DNA of 64,000 nt, taken from Strix aluco (Eukaryota; Chordata; Aves; Strigiformes; Strigidae). The notes under the pieces were generated by a model that worked only from the letters and a program-made list of their open reading frames with translations, searched no databases and was not told the origin of the DNA. The stretch is from the NCBI RefSeq assembly GCF_031877795.1, contig NC_133935.1:75100303-75164302 (forward strand), read 5' to 3'. The number at the start of each line of letters is the position of its first letter. Position 1 is the first letter of the stretch. This document shows, piece by piece, positions 1 through 15,200 of this stretch. The position numbers were made by a program, and so were the translations under genes.

Positions 1-144
1 TTACTGCCTGGGAGAAGGTGTGGGATGGAGAATTACCTCTCTTGCTGCCACCAGCAGCACTTACAAACATCCATGAAATAATAAGCTGCAGAGCATCTTT
101 GATAACGGGAACTAAGACTCACACTATATATTCTGTATTTGCAG

Positions 145-229
145 GAAGGACTGAGAATGCTTGTTTCAAGAGATCTAGATTGCACTAATACCGTGTACAT
201 CCAGTTTTCATTTAAATTTATTGCCAAAG
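145..229 (+). CDS. RELN: RELN coding exon 37 (repeat 4, B subrepeat)
   Basis: Encodes [16 protein letters not shown]... ending FKFIAK, about mouse residues 1845-1872. It starts in phase 0 after TTTGCAG and ends one base into a codon at AAAG|GTAAGA. The intron that follows (230-2810) shows nothing beyond unique AT-rich sequence. Positions 1-144 are the end of the preceding intron. Confidence 0.93.
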
Positions 230-3200
230 GTAAGATCATTGTTGATTTCCTATCACTTCTCTAGCTTTATTCATGTATAGTAGCATCACAGAAAAGAATA
301 TGGATTTACATTTTCAACTTCAGTGTACACGATCATCAGTTTATTGTAGATAATATGGGAACTTGTTTGAGCTTCTGCATCAAACCTACCTTGCTACCAG
401 CCTACATGGCTGTCTGTGCAGTTCTTAAGAAAAAAGTAAACTGTGGTCATGTCAAAAACAGCACATCTAGTACAGTCTTTGAGCAGAAGAGAAACAAAAT
501 AGCTCAAGATTTTTTAAAGATTTTGCAGTATGTTGGGAAAAAAAATTATCATTGTTTAAAGTCATAAAATGGTGCCTATAATAGATTACTTAAGGGACTG
601 ACAAGGAACTACAGGGAGTTTCATTTTCAAGCTTCAGTCCACTGCATTAAAAGCTCTTACCATTTGACTTCCTAGTAGGTATCTTAGAGATGACTAAACG
701 CCATAATTTTGTTTAATTGTGTATGATGACTAGTCAGACTTTGCAAGCCAAGTTTACACATTGGTGTAACAAGCTTAAGACAGTTTCTCTAGTACAAGTA
801 TTTCCAAGCCAATGATTCAGTCATACCCTGCTCCAAGGCCCTGCCATCTCTGGCTTTGCACAATAATTTTATCCAAGTCAGGAGTGACATGGTAGAGAAC
901 CACTAACCTGGCTGAGGGTTTGAGTAACTCCCATGCAATTTCAGAAGTCCTTCCTAGCATTGCTTGTAGAGCACTTCCAGGCTGAACTCTCAACATGCAA
1001 AAACTCCTCTGCATTTTGTGGAAGGTGGAAGACGTTCATAGCTTTTGTGGGAAGATCAGTGCCCTGGGACTGGACCCTAACTGACTCACCATTTTTCAAA
1101 GGACAGCGTGAAAAGAGTTCTGAACCACCTCTTTCTTCCTAAATAGATCTTAGCCAAATCTCTGTATGGGCAAGTAAAAATGCAGCTCTTTCTGAATTAA
1201 GTTTGATTCCCTTTAATAGGCATTTAATCATATATATTTGGCCATTTATTACTATTGTTTAAGTACTTTATGGAAAAGAGAGAAAACAATAGCCAAAAAC
1301 ATGCCCCAAAACAATAACATGATGAATATTTCATGTTTAAAAGCAAAATCTTTGTGAAGACTTCTTTTACAAAACTATGCACTGGAAATATTTCTACATA
1401 CGATCCTTGCCAAAATATTTGAAAATACAATGAGTAAAAATGTCATTCTGAAAGGCAAGAATAGTCAAATGCCTCAAGGCTGGATTTTGACACTTGACCC
1501 ACAAGAGGTAAAGCAGTGAAATGAGAAATCTTTTCTCATTACATCTATATGGCTTGCTAGCCCTAGGCCTGGATCCAGGACCTAGTCCCAACAAGCTCCC
1601 TAACATTGAATACAAATTAATATAGCTGCACACATCTCTCAGCTGTATTAAGAGCAGTGTGGTGTTTACTGTTAATCACCACAGATAAACCAAAATAAGC
1701 TCCTGACTGCAAATGTCTCCTCCCTGCTTTTTTCTACATGCCGTGGTTGAAGAAACTCTGTGCTAGAGCAGGGTGGAGTAGGAGCATGTACATCAGGCAC
1801 TTTGGCTTCAGCAAATTTGGTTAATTTAAGAACAGAACATGTGAAAAACTTGCACAGTAAAGTACAGTGAGGCTGGGATTATTAAACTGTTTCTTGGTCC
1901 TTTTCTGCTGCTGTTTCCTGCTCTCAGGCTGATTTTTTGAGGACATGCCATCACTGTGCCACACTATGAAGGATGTGGAGAGTGTAAATTTGGCTGAGTG
2001 AGAACTCAGCTCAAATATACCATCACTCAGATGCTGATGTTCCTGGTCAGCCAGTCAGGCACGGGCCAGACATATGCTGGGGATTTAACCAGCATCAAGT
2101 GTGAGTGCTGGGCTCTAATCAGCATATGTTAATAGCTATGGCTGTAAAGAGCCTTATTGACTCTTTAAATCTTTAAGTAGAAAAAGGGAGGAACTGGTAG
2201 TCAGAAAATGCAAATTTTACTATCAGTTCCACCACTGATTTTTAGGCCCAATTTAAAGCACAGACTATTGCTTTCTTGTTGTTGTTAAAACAGGCTAATA
2301 AAGATCTTCTGTGCTTTCCATCAATTATATCATTTCTGGGCATGAATATGCTTATATCAGTGAGGATAAGGACTGTGTCTTTATCTGTGGGTGCCACAGA
2401 TGGTGATGATAATGTCTAGAATCTGGAAAAAACAAGCAAATAAGTACTGGATTACTGAAAAATGACTGAGGTAGAAGGAGCTGGTTTGTTCTAATCTAAA
2501 GAATGATAACACTGAGATAGCTTCTCATCCAAGTAATTAACCATGACCATACATATAATGAACAGCAATGTAAATTTAATGCCTAATTCATTAGCATTTT
2601 GCAGACAGACAAGCAAAGGAAAGCATGGGGAGATGTGTATGTACAGTACACATAGAATGTCTCAACAGCTTAAGTTGTCAAAGGAAGCCTATACTCTGTA
2701 ATATATATCAGAGTAACCTAATTGTATTTACACTTGAAGAAGTGTTTTTGAGCTAGAGCTTTTTAAAACTGGATTATAATGAACATAAATGCATGTCCTC
2801 TCTGCTCCAGGCACCCCCGAGAGGTCTCATTCTATCCTGCTGCAATATTCTGTCAACGGCGGCATCACTTGGCACCTGATAGATGAGTTTTACTTCACGC
2901 AGACTACAGATGTCCTCTTTATTAATGTTCCTCTGCCCTATTCAGCCCAAAGCAACGCGACACGGTTCAGGCTCTGGCAACCTTATAACAATGGTAAGGA
3001 AGAGACACCCATGGAATTCCAGGTCCACATTTGCACAGCTCAGCATCTGTAAGAGGCTGGAGTTTTGAACTCAACAATAATAGAAGCTCTTAAATCATGT
3101 TTTATTATATTTGAACTCCTTCAATTAAAATTATCACAGGACTATGTTTATTGTTCTTATGAAGTTGCTGTATGCTTTAAAGTGAAAATACCTTAACTTA

Positions 3201-6200
3201 ATAACCCTTGACTCTGTGCAGAAGACTATCAGCTTTGGTCCTAGAGGGACTGGGAGATCAAGCAACATCAATAAAGTTTACTTCACTCAGGTTCTTCTCA
3301 TTATTTTTAATGGACCTGATTCTCCTTAACACTGAGGGCCCATTAGGATGCTGCAATTATACAAAAGTGTCCCAAGTGTAAATGGGAACTGGGCCTACCT
3401 TGCTTAGAATTAACTAGGCATTAAAAACCCATTTAGAAAGAGTATGAAGTGAGCAGTTAATCTTTTGATTAAATTGTAAAGGACTGTAGAAAACCACAAG
3501 AGGAATGTGGCTCATTCCTCCTGATTACAGGAGATGTGCCAGCTGAAGAAATCTCTCCTCTGCTCTCAGTTACTCTCAGCACATTTATTAGCAGGAGCTG
3601 ACATTAAGGGCTCTAAAGAATTCCAGCAATCATATAGATATGGTGATACAGCAAAGATTTATTCCATGCAGGCAAATGCCTAGCACACCTCTAACAAAAA
3701 ATGCAAATTCAAATCCAGTCCTAAGAATCCAGTTCCAGTTCATTCTTCCGATGGGTCTTGACTAAAACATTTAACTAAACTTTTCTTGCAGACATTATCC
3801 TTAAGTAGAAATTTTATTTAAAAGAAGCCTTTTAACTTTCTCTAATCAACACAAAGACTTTTACATTGATGAAAAGAACAGTTACACAAAAGATCTGGCA
3901 ATCTCCGGTTTGAAAGCACCAATTTTCTGACATATTTGAATTTATAATCCATTGGAGAGAAGGTCACTCAGAGTTTCCTTCTCTCTCAAAGAGCTCTCGC
4001 CAGGCAAACACAAGCTGCTGAGTGCAAGGAAAAATGTGTAGAATTAAATCATCCTTTCAGGCTGCTTGGGTTCTACAACAGCTGATCATTTAGATGATTC
4101 TTCATTAAAGAAGACATTGATGCTAGACTTTCAAAGTAAATGTGATTTAAAGAGAAGATAATTGTTCATCACAGGTCTTCCACTCTTCAGTTTGATGTGA
4201 CTTCTAGAAATTTTAAAGGAATAAAAGTTAATTCAGTAGGGTGGGGCTGCAGAGCAGTATGGAGACTATTTTCATGGAAAATGAAAATTCTCCATCTTCC
4301 ATTTCTATTTTAATGGAAAATTAAAATAGTGAAGCCACATTTTTAGCACCCTTTTCTCCATGTAATCCATAAATACTGGCTACTGTTCTGCTCTCTAATA
4401 ATAGTAGTATTAAGTCTGAATAGGAATGTTCCCCTTTTCTTTGTAGGCAAAAAAGAAGAAATCTGGATTATTGATGACTTCATTATTGATGGAAATAACC
4501 TAAAGAATCCCATGATCCTTTTGGATACGTTTGACTTCGGTCCCAAAGAGGACAACTGGTTTTTCTATCCTGGTGGAAACATTGGGCTTTATTGCCCATA
4601 TTCATCTAAAGGAGCTCCGTAAGCATCTCTCTGCAACAAATTAGAAAGAAGTTACTGTGTAATAAACTGAGTCTGAAGTACTCCTTTCCTTTTTTTACAG
4701 GGAAGAAGATTCAGCCATGGTATTTGTTTCAAATGAAGTTGGAGAACACTCCATTACAACAAGAGACCTGAGTGTAAATGAAAACACTATAATCCAATTT
4801 GAGGTACTTGTCCTCAGAAAGTTATTTTGCCTTTTGCTTAGAGAATTCTGTTCCTTCAGGTTCTGCTCTTTGTTGTATTTTCCCAGCTGTTATGATAATC
4901 AAGTAGAGAAGCCTGTATAATTTCCCCTGTAATTGCTTTGATATTACTTTCCCTCATGTGGGTGTATCATGAAGCTTTTAATACACAGATAAGGGAAATT
5001 TCTGCGTCAAAGTCTTATACATTCTTGCCTAAATTACTTGCACCGATAACATTAAAGTCCACGTCCTACGAGTTGGAGTCACCACTGGCAGACAAGATGA
5101 TGAGCAAAATATAATGAGGGTCCAGATTGTCACTTCCCAGCCTGCTCAGGGTAGGTGTGCAGCATTTCCATGAGCTGAACCAGTGGAGAGCTACGACTTC
5201 ATCTGTGACATTAGAAATTCATTTTTCCTACTTGCTGTCTTAACTGCACTGCTGTACTTTCTCAGAAAGCCAAGGTTCTGTTTTCTTTTTGCTTCTGCCC
5301 ATGCTTTCATAAATGCTCTAGAGGAAGCTGTTCTTTAGCCATGATGGCCTGAATTCATCCCATCTTAGGGAGTTATCTAAAGCTCATGAATAAGGAGCAT
5401 ATTTTTTGTGCTTCTCATATAGTCAGTGGAAACAGGAATCCCAATGATAACACATAGTCTAAACTAAACTGTGTTTCTGGTTTATCCTAAAATCTAAACT
5501 GTGCATTGGCTAGGGCAGCTACTGATAGGAGTAACCATTTAGCTTAGTATATATTAGTCTAGAGGGTTCATTATATTGCCAGTAAAAGACTCTTTCATGT
5601 AAATTGCCATGCCACAATTACCAGGCTGCTTTTAACAAAGATGTAGCATGCTGTAGCATTAAACAGCAAATGATACTGATTTATAAACAATTACTAAAAT
5701 GATACTAAGGGTTTTCCAAGAAAACTAGGTTTAGCTGTGTACTCATGCACATTTCAGTTTGTCATGCAATAAATTCATAAATTATTGAATGCAAACCATT
5801 TTCTGTTTTAAAATATAGATTAGAACCTGTAGAACAGAAATGTTTGAGGTCACTTTAAGATATTTATAAGTCTTCAGAGCATTAACCTCATAAAATCTAC
5901 ATGCTTACTTCCATATGTGGTAAGAACATTGTTTTCAGCTCACGTTTTTGAGGACATTAGTATAAATGAAGAAGTTATGCATAATGCAGTAGAGTTTCTC
6001 TCTGTGTCTCAGGAGTCAAAACCTATATTGGCTCAAGCATCTCTCTAAGCTTCCGGATGAGTAGACAACCCTTCTAGTCAAATGTAGGTTGATGGGACTC
6101 ATGTGCGCTGAAGAGCGATGAAGGAAATTCGATGTAAGATACATTTTCAACATTCATGCACAGTTCTAAGTATTACTGGATTTTAGAAAAAAATAGATTT

Positions 6201-9200
6201 TCATTACAGAGCAGCATGTTATACAATTATTTTCCGCTACAAAGATATGTAAAAACCCCAAAATGTTTCATAGTTTTAGTACAGGCTTTGTATTTCATCA
6301 GCAATGGATGTTTATTTATTGCATGGTAAGTATAGTACATCTTATTTTATATGACAGAGTCATCCTGTAAGGGAGCTAATTCTTCTTCTTTTATATAAGC
6401 AATTTGAAACTAAAAGAACATCTTAATATCGGTGTGAAAGAAAAGCAGACTAATATGCACTGGGTGCATGCAGAAAATATGTCTTAAGAGGTCTCAGATT
6501 CTGTACAAAACATTTTATATTTTTTTTCAGTAGTACAACTGTTATTCATGTAAGTTTTCTGCCTTTTCTATTGTCTACATCAGGAATCTTGTAAGAACAG
6601 CCTGAGAGGTTTGACAGTTCCAAACTATGTTTTGGTGTGACATTGAATCTAAATCCATCCAGCTATGATACTCTTTCAATGCTGTCTCCTAGGGCTTTGC
6701 TGCTATACATGAGCAAATGGGTAGTGAGTATGAAATCTGAAGAACATATGGAAGTGATACAGCACACACCCTGTAGCATAAGCTTTTTTTTTTTTGAAGT
6801 GTAACATAAAAGAGGACCATAGTGTATATCAGCAATTTAACAAAAAGTTCATATTTGCACATTTTGTTTTAATATTTCTGGTTTTAAAAATGCACTTTTG
6901 GTGCTGTGATTACTTCAGTACCTGCCAGAGGATTGCAAGAGCTGATGCATTTGCTCCAGCAATGTTAGCATCTCTCCTTTGGGATTTTGTCTAATTAACT
7001 TTATGGTTGTCTCTTAGTAGAAGTAGTCAGGGATTTCATTTTACATTCATTTTATGATAAGTGATATGCCCATGGACAGGTAGGCCAATGTGCAAGAGTT
7101 CATGTTCACGTGCATGTCCTTAGTGCATCATCCCAGTTATTAAATGAGTTCCCAAATCACCATTTTCCTGGGCTAAATAAATACCATACCAAATGGGGGA
7201 GGCTGACTAAGACGAAGAGTGATTAGGAGTCCTGCCCTATGTCATCTTCTGCATTTCATGTCTTGGCCCCAGATCAATATTGGCTGCACCACTGATAGCT
7301 CCTCTGCTGACCCGGTGAAGCTGGAGTTCTCACGAGATCTGGGGGCAACCTGGCACCTGCTGCTCCCCTTGTGCTACAGCAGCAGCAGCCACCTCAGCTC
7401 CCTGTGCTCCACTGAGCATCACCCAAGTAGCACTTACTATGCAGGCACCACCCAGGGCTGGAGAAGGGAGGTCATTCACTTTGGAAAACTGCACCTCTGT
7501 GGGTAAGTGTCTAGCTCCTATTCCTGTCCAGCTGCTCATTGGTTTGTTTTTATTTCTGTTTTCCATCCAAAATGTTCTCCCAGCACAAGAGTGGTGCATA
7601 AGAACTAGAACACTAGAGCAGACCAGATGACAAATTTTTCTCCACATTTTGTCTTGAATGTTAGTGTTCAAATATGTTGTGCCTAACGCTAATGTAGAAT
7701 AGACACAAATCATATCCTATTTAGCCATGTATGTAATTGGTGACATTTTTATGGAAGTGGGTTGTATGGTAAAATTAATGCAAAACTGACTGTTCTTAAA
7801 GCACTTTGTATGTTCTTTACTGCAGTTCGTTAGCCATTTGAATTCAGCAAGGATATTCAGCAAGGATATTATTCCAAGCACGAATAAAAGCTGGGCAGTG
7901 AGTGGACTGATAGCAGCTCTGTGGAGAAGGACTTGGGGGTATTAGCAGATAGAAAACTGACTATGAGCCAGCAATGTGCACTCAAAGCCCAGAAAGCCAG
8001 CTGTATCCTGGGCTGCATCAAGAGAAGTGTGGCCAGCAGCTCGAGGGAGGTGATTCTCCCCCCCTACTCTGCTCTTGTGAGACCCCACCTGGAGTGCTGT
8101 GTCCAGCTCTGGGGCCGCCAACATAAGGACATGGACCTGCTCACACGGTACCAGAGGAAGGACATGAAGACGATCAGGGGGCTGCAGCACTTTCCCTGTG
8201 AGGACAGGCTGAGAGAGTTGGGGTTGTTCAGCCTAGAGAAGAGAAGGCTCTGGGGAGACCTTATAGTGGCCTTCCAGTACTTAAAGGGGGCTACAGGAAA
8301 GATGGGGAGGGACTCTTTAACAGGGAGTGTAGGGATAGGACAAGGGGTAATGGTTTTAAACTGAAAGAAGGTAGGTTTAGATTAGATATAAGGAAGAAAT
8401 TATTTCCTGTGAGGGTGGTGAGGCACTGGAACAGTTTGCCCAGAGAAGCTGTGGCTGCCCCCTCCCTGTCAGTGTTCAAGGCCAGGCTGGACGGGGCTTT
8501 GAGCAACCTGCTCTAGTGGAAGGTGTCCCTGCCCATGGCAGGGGGATTGGAACTAGATGATCTTTAAGGTCCCTTCCAACTCAAATCATTCTATGAGTTT
8601 ATGATTCTATGATTCTTGCATGAAATTAGAAAATGAGGTAAAATGTGAGCTAACATAAACTTGATTCTACTTCAGTGTAAGGAAATGGGCTGATATAAAT
8701 ACTTGAGGTCTCTTGTAGCTGTAAAGTTCTCTGATTCTAAGAAATTATAACTGCTGCAGTCACTCAGAAACTTAATGTTTGTTGAACAGACTAGGTTGGA
8801 TGTTATCAGATACATGGCATAGAAAAACAATATGTGCTAGCATGCATAATAATATGTAACTTTTCAAAATATAAAACAGTACTGTTTACTTTTTCAGGGA
8901 AAACTGTCTTGTAGCATTAACTCAGTTTCTGTAAAAGAACACACCATTAAGGATTAAACTGTAGCACATATGAATGAAAATGAGCTATGCAACTATGAGA
9001 CTTTATGAGTCTGTGCAACTATGAGACTTGAGTATTTAAGAAACTACTGCATGCAATGGTCCCTCCACTAAATAAGTGGCCCCATATGTGCCTCTGAAAG
9101 TATGAAAAGAGCTATATAAGAGATGAGAACCACATTTGGAAAGTCTGGATGTTTAATAATTTAAGAAAATGTTTACATTTTAAACTTGTATTTTCTGGTT

Positions 9201-12200
9201 TAAGACAGTTAACATTTCAAGCATGGAATAGGTAACAGTCTCTTGCAGCAGCTCATTTGTCCTTCTGGCTTTGCCCAAAAGAATTATTTGACCATTTACC
9301 CAACTACCAACACATCCCTTCCTAACTCATTTAAACCTTCCAGGTATTTTCATTTAGTCCTCTGTTCCTGAGCCATTTTCTCCTGTTTGCCTGCCTTTCC
9401 TCCTATACCTTCCCTAACACACTAGGCCAGAAGTCAATTGCTGATAGCCAGCCAAACCCAGCAGTGCAAAGCAGCCTCCATGGAGCATTCAGGGCCATGA
9501 AATTCTTGGGCCAGAGGGCTGAAGTGGGATTTTCTGCACCAGAATACACTGTAATAACAAGAAAAAACTCCAAACCTCACTCATTGTGTAATCCTAAAAA
9601 AACCCCAGCCTTTTCATCCCCAAAGTGTCAAGTGATTATATTTAAATGAAGATGAAGACATTTTCAGTTATTTCTACTACATATGTTATTTTGGACATTA
9701 ATATATATTCTCAGCAGACAGCTGTAACTAAGATTTAGTATTCCAGTTATGTTCTGAAGGAAAAGACGAGAGCTTGTTGGGGCAGTGAAGAAACCCCTAC
9801 CAACTTCAACAAGACCAGTATTTCACTCTACTTCAGACACAAGTCAGACTTCACCCTCACCAAGAGGGAGCCTGAGAGAAGGAGCTGATGTGCTTCAGGG
9901 ATGGAATTAATCCAGTCCATGGGGCAGAGATCTCCTCTAAAGAGGATCTTACAAAATCTCCAGCCTCACGTTTGTGTCCTCGCCTCAGGGCACACTAGAA
10001 TCAATGTTTTTGACTTTCAGCAGGACTCTGGTTCTTGGGTATCTTTCTTGAAACTCTTAGTAGTGTCCCCACCCATCAGATATCCCTTATCACCTGAATC
10101 CCCTCATAATAATTTCTTTTTATCACACCAAGACAAAAAAACCTCATCAGCTAACTGTGCTATTGATTCATCTGCTGCATTTAGATATCTCTAATAAGAC
10201 ATATTAAACATGCAAGGCAATAAGTGCTTTTCCCTTCTCACTCTTCTGGTTTCCTTCCTCCTTTAAAATGTTTTCTGAATTGTCAATAAAATTAGTCTCT
10301 CAAGTATTTTTCCCCATCTTGATTTGTTTTCCCTCTTTCCCTAGTCGGTTCCTCTTTATATGTGGCATTGATGTGAGTAGCACTTAGGAGGCAAACTAAA
10401 AATGACAGGACAGCACCCAAAGGAGAATACAGTTTAAATTAACAACTTGCGATATCAGTTTGGTTTAAGATTAAGCCACCTGAAAGCAAACTGAATACCT
10501 GGTGACATTTCAGATCATGTTTTCTTTCTGTGTAACTGATGGTGAGATCCTATCACCCCAGCTCTACAGGTGGTCTCCCTAGGGGCAGGGTGGCAGCATG
10601 AAGTAGGATTTCACTCTCCAGGAGAGGGTGGAAGTGGTCTGATCTGACCCAGACACTGTATGCCAAAGCAGAAGGAAATCCATCAGACTACAGCCATTCA
10701 TCCTCCCCATGAACGATGGAGAGAAGAGTGGTTAGATTTCAAATCCCATTTTCAAGTCTGTCATTCAGTTTTGGTGTAACAACTAATGAATAATGTTATT
10801 TTTATTTCTGTCAGTACTTGGGTTGAACGTCAACATAAAGATGCATGAGGTACTAAAGGAATTAGGTATAGCAGTCAGTTTCTAGAATTAAGCTATTTGT
10901 CAAGCCAGTTCCAACAGAAAGAATACTGTATATATGCATAGTATGGCATATATAGAGAACACAAAAAAGATGGAACTATTATTTAAAGTACACTTTATGC
11001 CTTTTTCAGGTTGGCAAGGTTCAGGTGGTACCAAGGATTTTACCCTGCTGGATCCCAGCCAGTGACTTGGGCCATTGACAATGTGTACATCGGCCCCCAG
11101 TGCGAGGAGATGTGCAACGGGCACGGCAGCTGTATCAACGGCACAAAGTGCATCTGTGACCCTGGGTACTCTGGGCCAACCTGCAAAATAAGTACCAAGA
11201 ATTCTGACTTCCTTAAGGATGATTTTGAAGGTATCTCTTTTTTTGGGGGAAGGGTGAATTCTGCCCATCCGTCTTAGTGGAACCCAGGGCTCAAGGGATA
11301 AAACAGCAAAGTCTTCCTCACTCCTGAATGTTTCTGAATATAATTTATGCTGTGGGCGTATTCCCATGAACCAAGTAGTTTAGATGTCATTCTCAAGCAT
11401 GGTTTGTGAATATCTAATGACTATCAGTTGCCTGGTTTGGAGTGTCTGTCTGACTCTTTGTGAAGTTGTTAATGCCAGAATACAAAATATTCACCAAAAT
11501 GGAATTTCCTGAAACTCTACATGTAGAAAATAATTTTAGAAGAAAACGATGGTTTGATAGTAGTTTGACTTTAGCACAGACAGAACACATACAAGTGAGG
11601 CAAACAACAGAAGGCTTTGAGGTTGTGTTGTTTCTCACTACAAGGGAAATGGAAGTGGCCTTAATACAGCAAACACGGTTTCAGAGCAGACCGTGTGTCT
11701 CAGCAGTGAGGGCCACTGCTCAGCAGGCATGGCAGACCCCAAGCCAGTGATGGTAGGAGGGAACTCAAAGCCTCATGCGTGCCTGGGCACACACTGCATC
11801 CACACACACAACTCTAAAACCACCTAGAGGTTTCCCCCACTAGCAAGCATGGCAAGAAGAGCACATTTTGAATAAAGCAGCAGCTGTGAACCAAACTCAT
11901 CCTTTCATAGGTGCTGCTGTTCATTTTAAATTTTGCCAGCCCTTGCTTGCGTACTACCACATGGTACCCAAAGTTTCTTTATATAGACCTGGGTACTTTG
12001 TTGTTATCTTAAGAAAAATGAATAAAAGTGGAAAATCTTGTGAATATCTGGAGACTAAGATCCCAGATTTCATACATCTGGATTTATTTTGTTTATTTTA
12101 TTTTGATTCATGGCAGTTTTCTAGATAACATTGCATCAGAAACACTGAATATTTCTTCACTCTGCATGTGATGTTTAATTTAGCTCTTTTCCTCTGGAAG

Positions 12201-15200
12201 TAGTACTTTTGCAGTAGGAGCACTTCAAGGTAAATCATAAATATGTATTTACTGTGTATTCAGGTCAGCTGGAGTCGGATAGATTCTTGCTTGTGAGTGG
12301 TGGAAAGCCATCAAGGAAATGTGGTATCATGTCTGGAGGAAACAACCTTTTCTTTAATGAAGAAGGCTTACGCATGCTGATGACTCGAGACCTAGATTTG
12401 TCACAAGCCAGGTAACACAATTTCAAAGTTTTTTCAGGATTTCACTGAAGAAATAATATACTGAAGAATAATACATACGTGATATTTCTGTGGTAAAGGC
12501 AAACTGATATATTCTGTGGTCCTTACTTTAGCAAATATTGCATTTTAACCACTGTTACCCATTTAAATTAAATTTAACCTGAACTTTAACAGGACCATTT
12601 AAATCTTACTTTTTTCCTTGAATATTAACTCCAGGATCTGATGCCACACCTTCAGTACTTTGTGCAAGTTTTTATTTCTTAAGTGCATACTGTGAGAAAT
12701 CGATTGCATGTCACATGCTCTGTTGTCTTACAGAAATCGACTGCACCTCACACGCTCTGTTGTCTTACAGTTTGGTGTATTATGAGCTATTGCTGAAACA
12801 GGAGTACCTACTGCCAGTATAACTCTTACATTCATCATCTCACAATTCTTTCATTTTTGAAGCTTGCTTTCTTCTTATAGTGCACATTTGTTTCCAATTT
12901 ACTGAGAAATTCCCATCAAGCTGTCACCAGCTACACCAAGCACCAAGCACAGCAATTGAAAAGCAAACATTTTTAGCATATTGAGAGATTGCGTTGTATG
13001 ATTACGGCCTGCAGAGGAGATATTTGATGTTTGAGACACGCTCAGCAAACCACATTAAAAAAATTTACACTAATATAAATTAAACCACATCCTAATTGCA
13101 TGCATGTTAATAAATATGCATTGTTTTATAATTTATTCAGTATCTTAGTTTATTTCCTTATATTATTACTTTGGAGGGATTGCATTTTCTCTGACACTTT
13201 TTTCCACTGATCTCTTGTAAACACCCACACCCTACTCCTCTCTAATGTTCTGTGGGAAACACTTTAACAAGCACTTTATCTCTTTTTGACTTGTCTTCAT
13301 TAGCATTGAAGCTTCAAATAATGGTTTAATTGCAGAGCCTCATGGTCAATAAAGATACTTAATTTCTAACCATTGTATTTTTTAGATCAGCAGTTAGCTA
13401 ACCCTCAGTGAGGTTTAATATTAAAGATTCCTGTACTGAATTTGTAAGATTCCTCACAGCAAACTTTTTTCAGAACTTGGTAAACACAAACATCAATTTT
13501 CTCTGCACTAATTTGATTTCCTAGACCATTCTGAAATTAAAAGATTATTTAACAAAAGATACAAGAGATCTTGTAAGTTGCTCCATTAGACTAAATGACA
13601 TGTTTTCCTTATTGCTCATGTTCAAAGAACTGTCATTTATCTCTTCTCCGTGATAGTCTGTAGCCGGATTTGCATATATTGACCTCAAGGTGTTACATGG
13701 AGATAAATTAATTCTGTCTTGGAAAACAAAGCAGTATGTTTAATTTCTTGTATATGCTTATGAAAAATAACAGTTATCAACAAATAACTGTATGTTCTCT
13801 TCTAAACAGCAAGGCAGACTGCAATGGTGTTGCTGGGGGCTGCTCTTTAGCAGCCTAAAGTAATTGCAGAGGGATTTTCCTAATTTCCAGGCTGACTCTA
13901 TCGGCCACCTGCAAAGCACAACAGATCTCTCTGTGACACAGACGTGCCAAGTTCTGCACAGGACTTGGGGAGAAGTTTCAATTTATGGCAGGAATGATGA
14001 GAAACAGCATTTCTCATAGATATTTTTAAGGGTATCAGACTCAGTAGTCACATTAAAACTTCCCCTTATGAGATCCCCTGAAATACAAAGGCAAGCAGTG
14101 GTGTCTGTTGGTGCTGCCAGCCACACTGAGCACCTGGGAACTGAAATCAAGTGGAGTCTCCAATCCACTATCCACTGCCATCATTTCTATATTTTAAAGA
14201 ATTTAACACAGGAGACAGTATATCATGGTGATACCAGTAGCTGAAACTGGACAGCATGAAATATCAGTAGGGACACAATATTTTAGGTATCCCAACTGAT
14301 CAAATCCCTTTCAATTCTGAATTACTGGAAGAATATCCACACATTTTAGTGTTACTAGATCTATAAGAAAACTTTGCTTTTCCATTTCAAAATAGGCAGA
14401 GCATTTGCAAAATATCTGTGGGATGAGAAGAGATATTTTAAATTACTTCTTCATCTGCTAAATGTTATGTTACCAATATTTGAGTGGGTTTATTACTATA
14501 TTAGTAAAAATTCAGATAAAAGAATAGCAATCAACAGAGAGCAGATTCAACAGAGACAAGGTCACCTGGGTTTACTTCCTTTGAATTATGTGGTGAACGT
14601 TGGAGTAAATCTGAGGAGGCACAAAGACTTTCCAGCAGTGAATCCAATCCATTACAGTTGATATGTTGATCCATGAGGGTGCCCAGTGCTCCTTTACAGC
14701 TCAAGCAATATGTTATGTCCGGGACGTGGAGGTGGATATAATTTATAACGAAAGAAGTTATATATAGTAGCAGGGAAACCATGAGTCGCAGCGAGGACTA
14801 GAATTAATTGACTTGCAGGTCTGGTGTTTTATTGAAGCTTCATCTGTCCAGCACCTCTGCAGCATCCACTCCCAGTGGATCTACCTGCAGATCAAGCCAG
14901 AGCAAGACTTTTGATACAAAACTTCTTTTGAGCCATTTCATTTAACCATGAGACAGGCAGTACTAATGCAATAATAATTAGAACAGATACAACACTCTAA
15001 AGCTGTGCAAAAGCTGTGCAAACATCAATTAATACTTGTAATATCCCTGCAAGTCCGATAGGTAAATATCATTACGGCAGTGGTTCCCTCCACTCCAAGT
15101 GCATAGTAGAGCTCTTTATAAGCATCAGCTAACGGGAAGAATTTCACAGTTTGATACAAGTCTATTGTGCTGCTTTGGAGAAGCCAATTAAATAAGGGAT

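Noticed and set aside
5018-5160. Open stretch ([18 protein letters not shown]...) ending at a GTAGGT donor-like site in a RELN intron
   Set aside because: Only about 35 codons, no convincing acceptor. Adding it would break the exact residue agreement with mouse reelin. I recognise no family.
7330-7713. 127-residue minus-strand open frame
   Set aside because: A shadow of RELN exon 41 on the other strand, extended into the intron.
7921-8364. 147-residue protein-like frame
   Set aside because: A real protein remnant, but of CR1 ORF2; reported as a mobile element and not as a gene.
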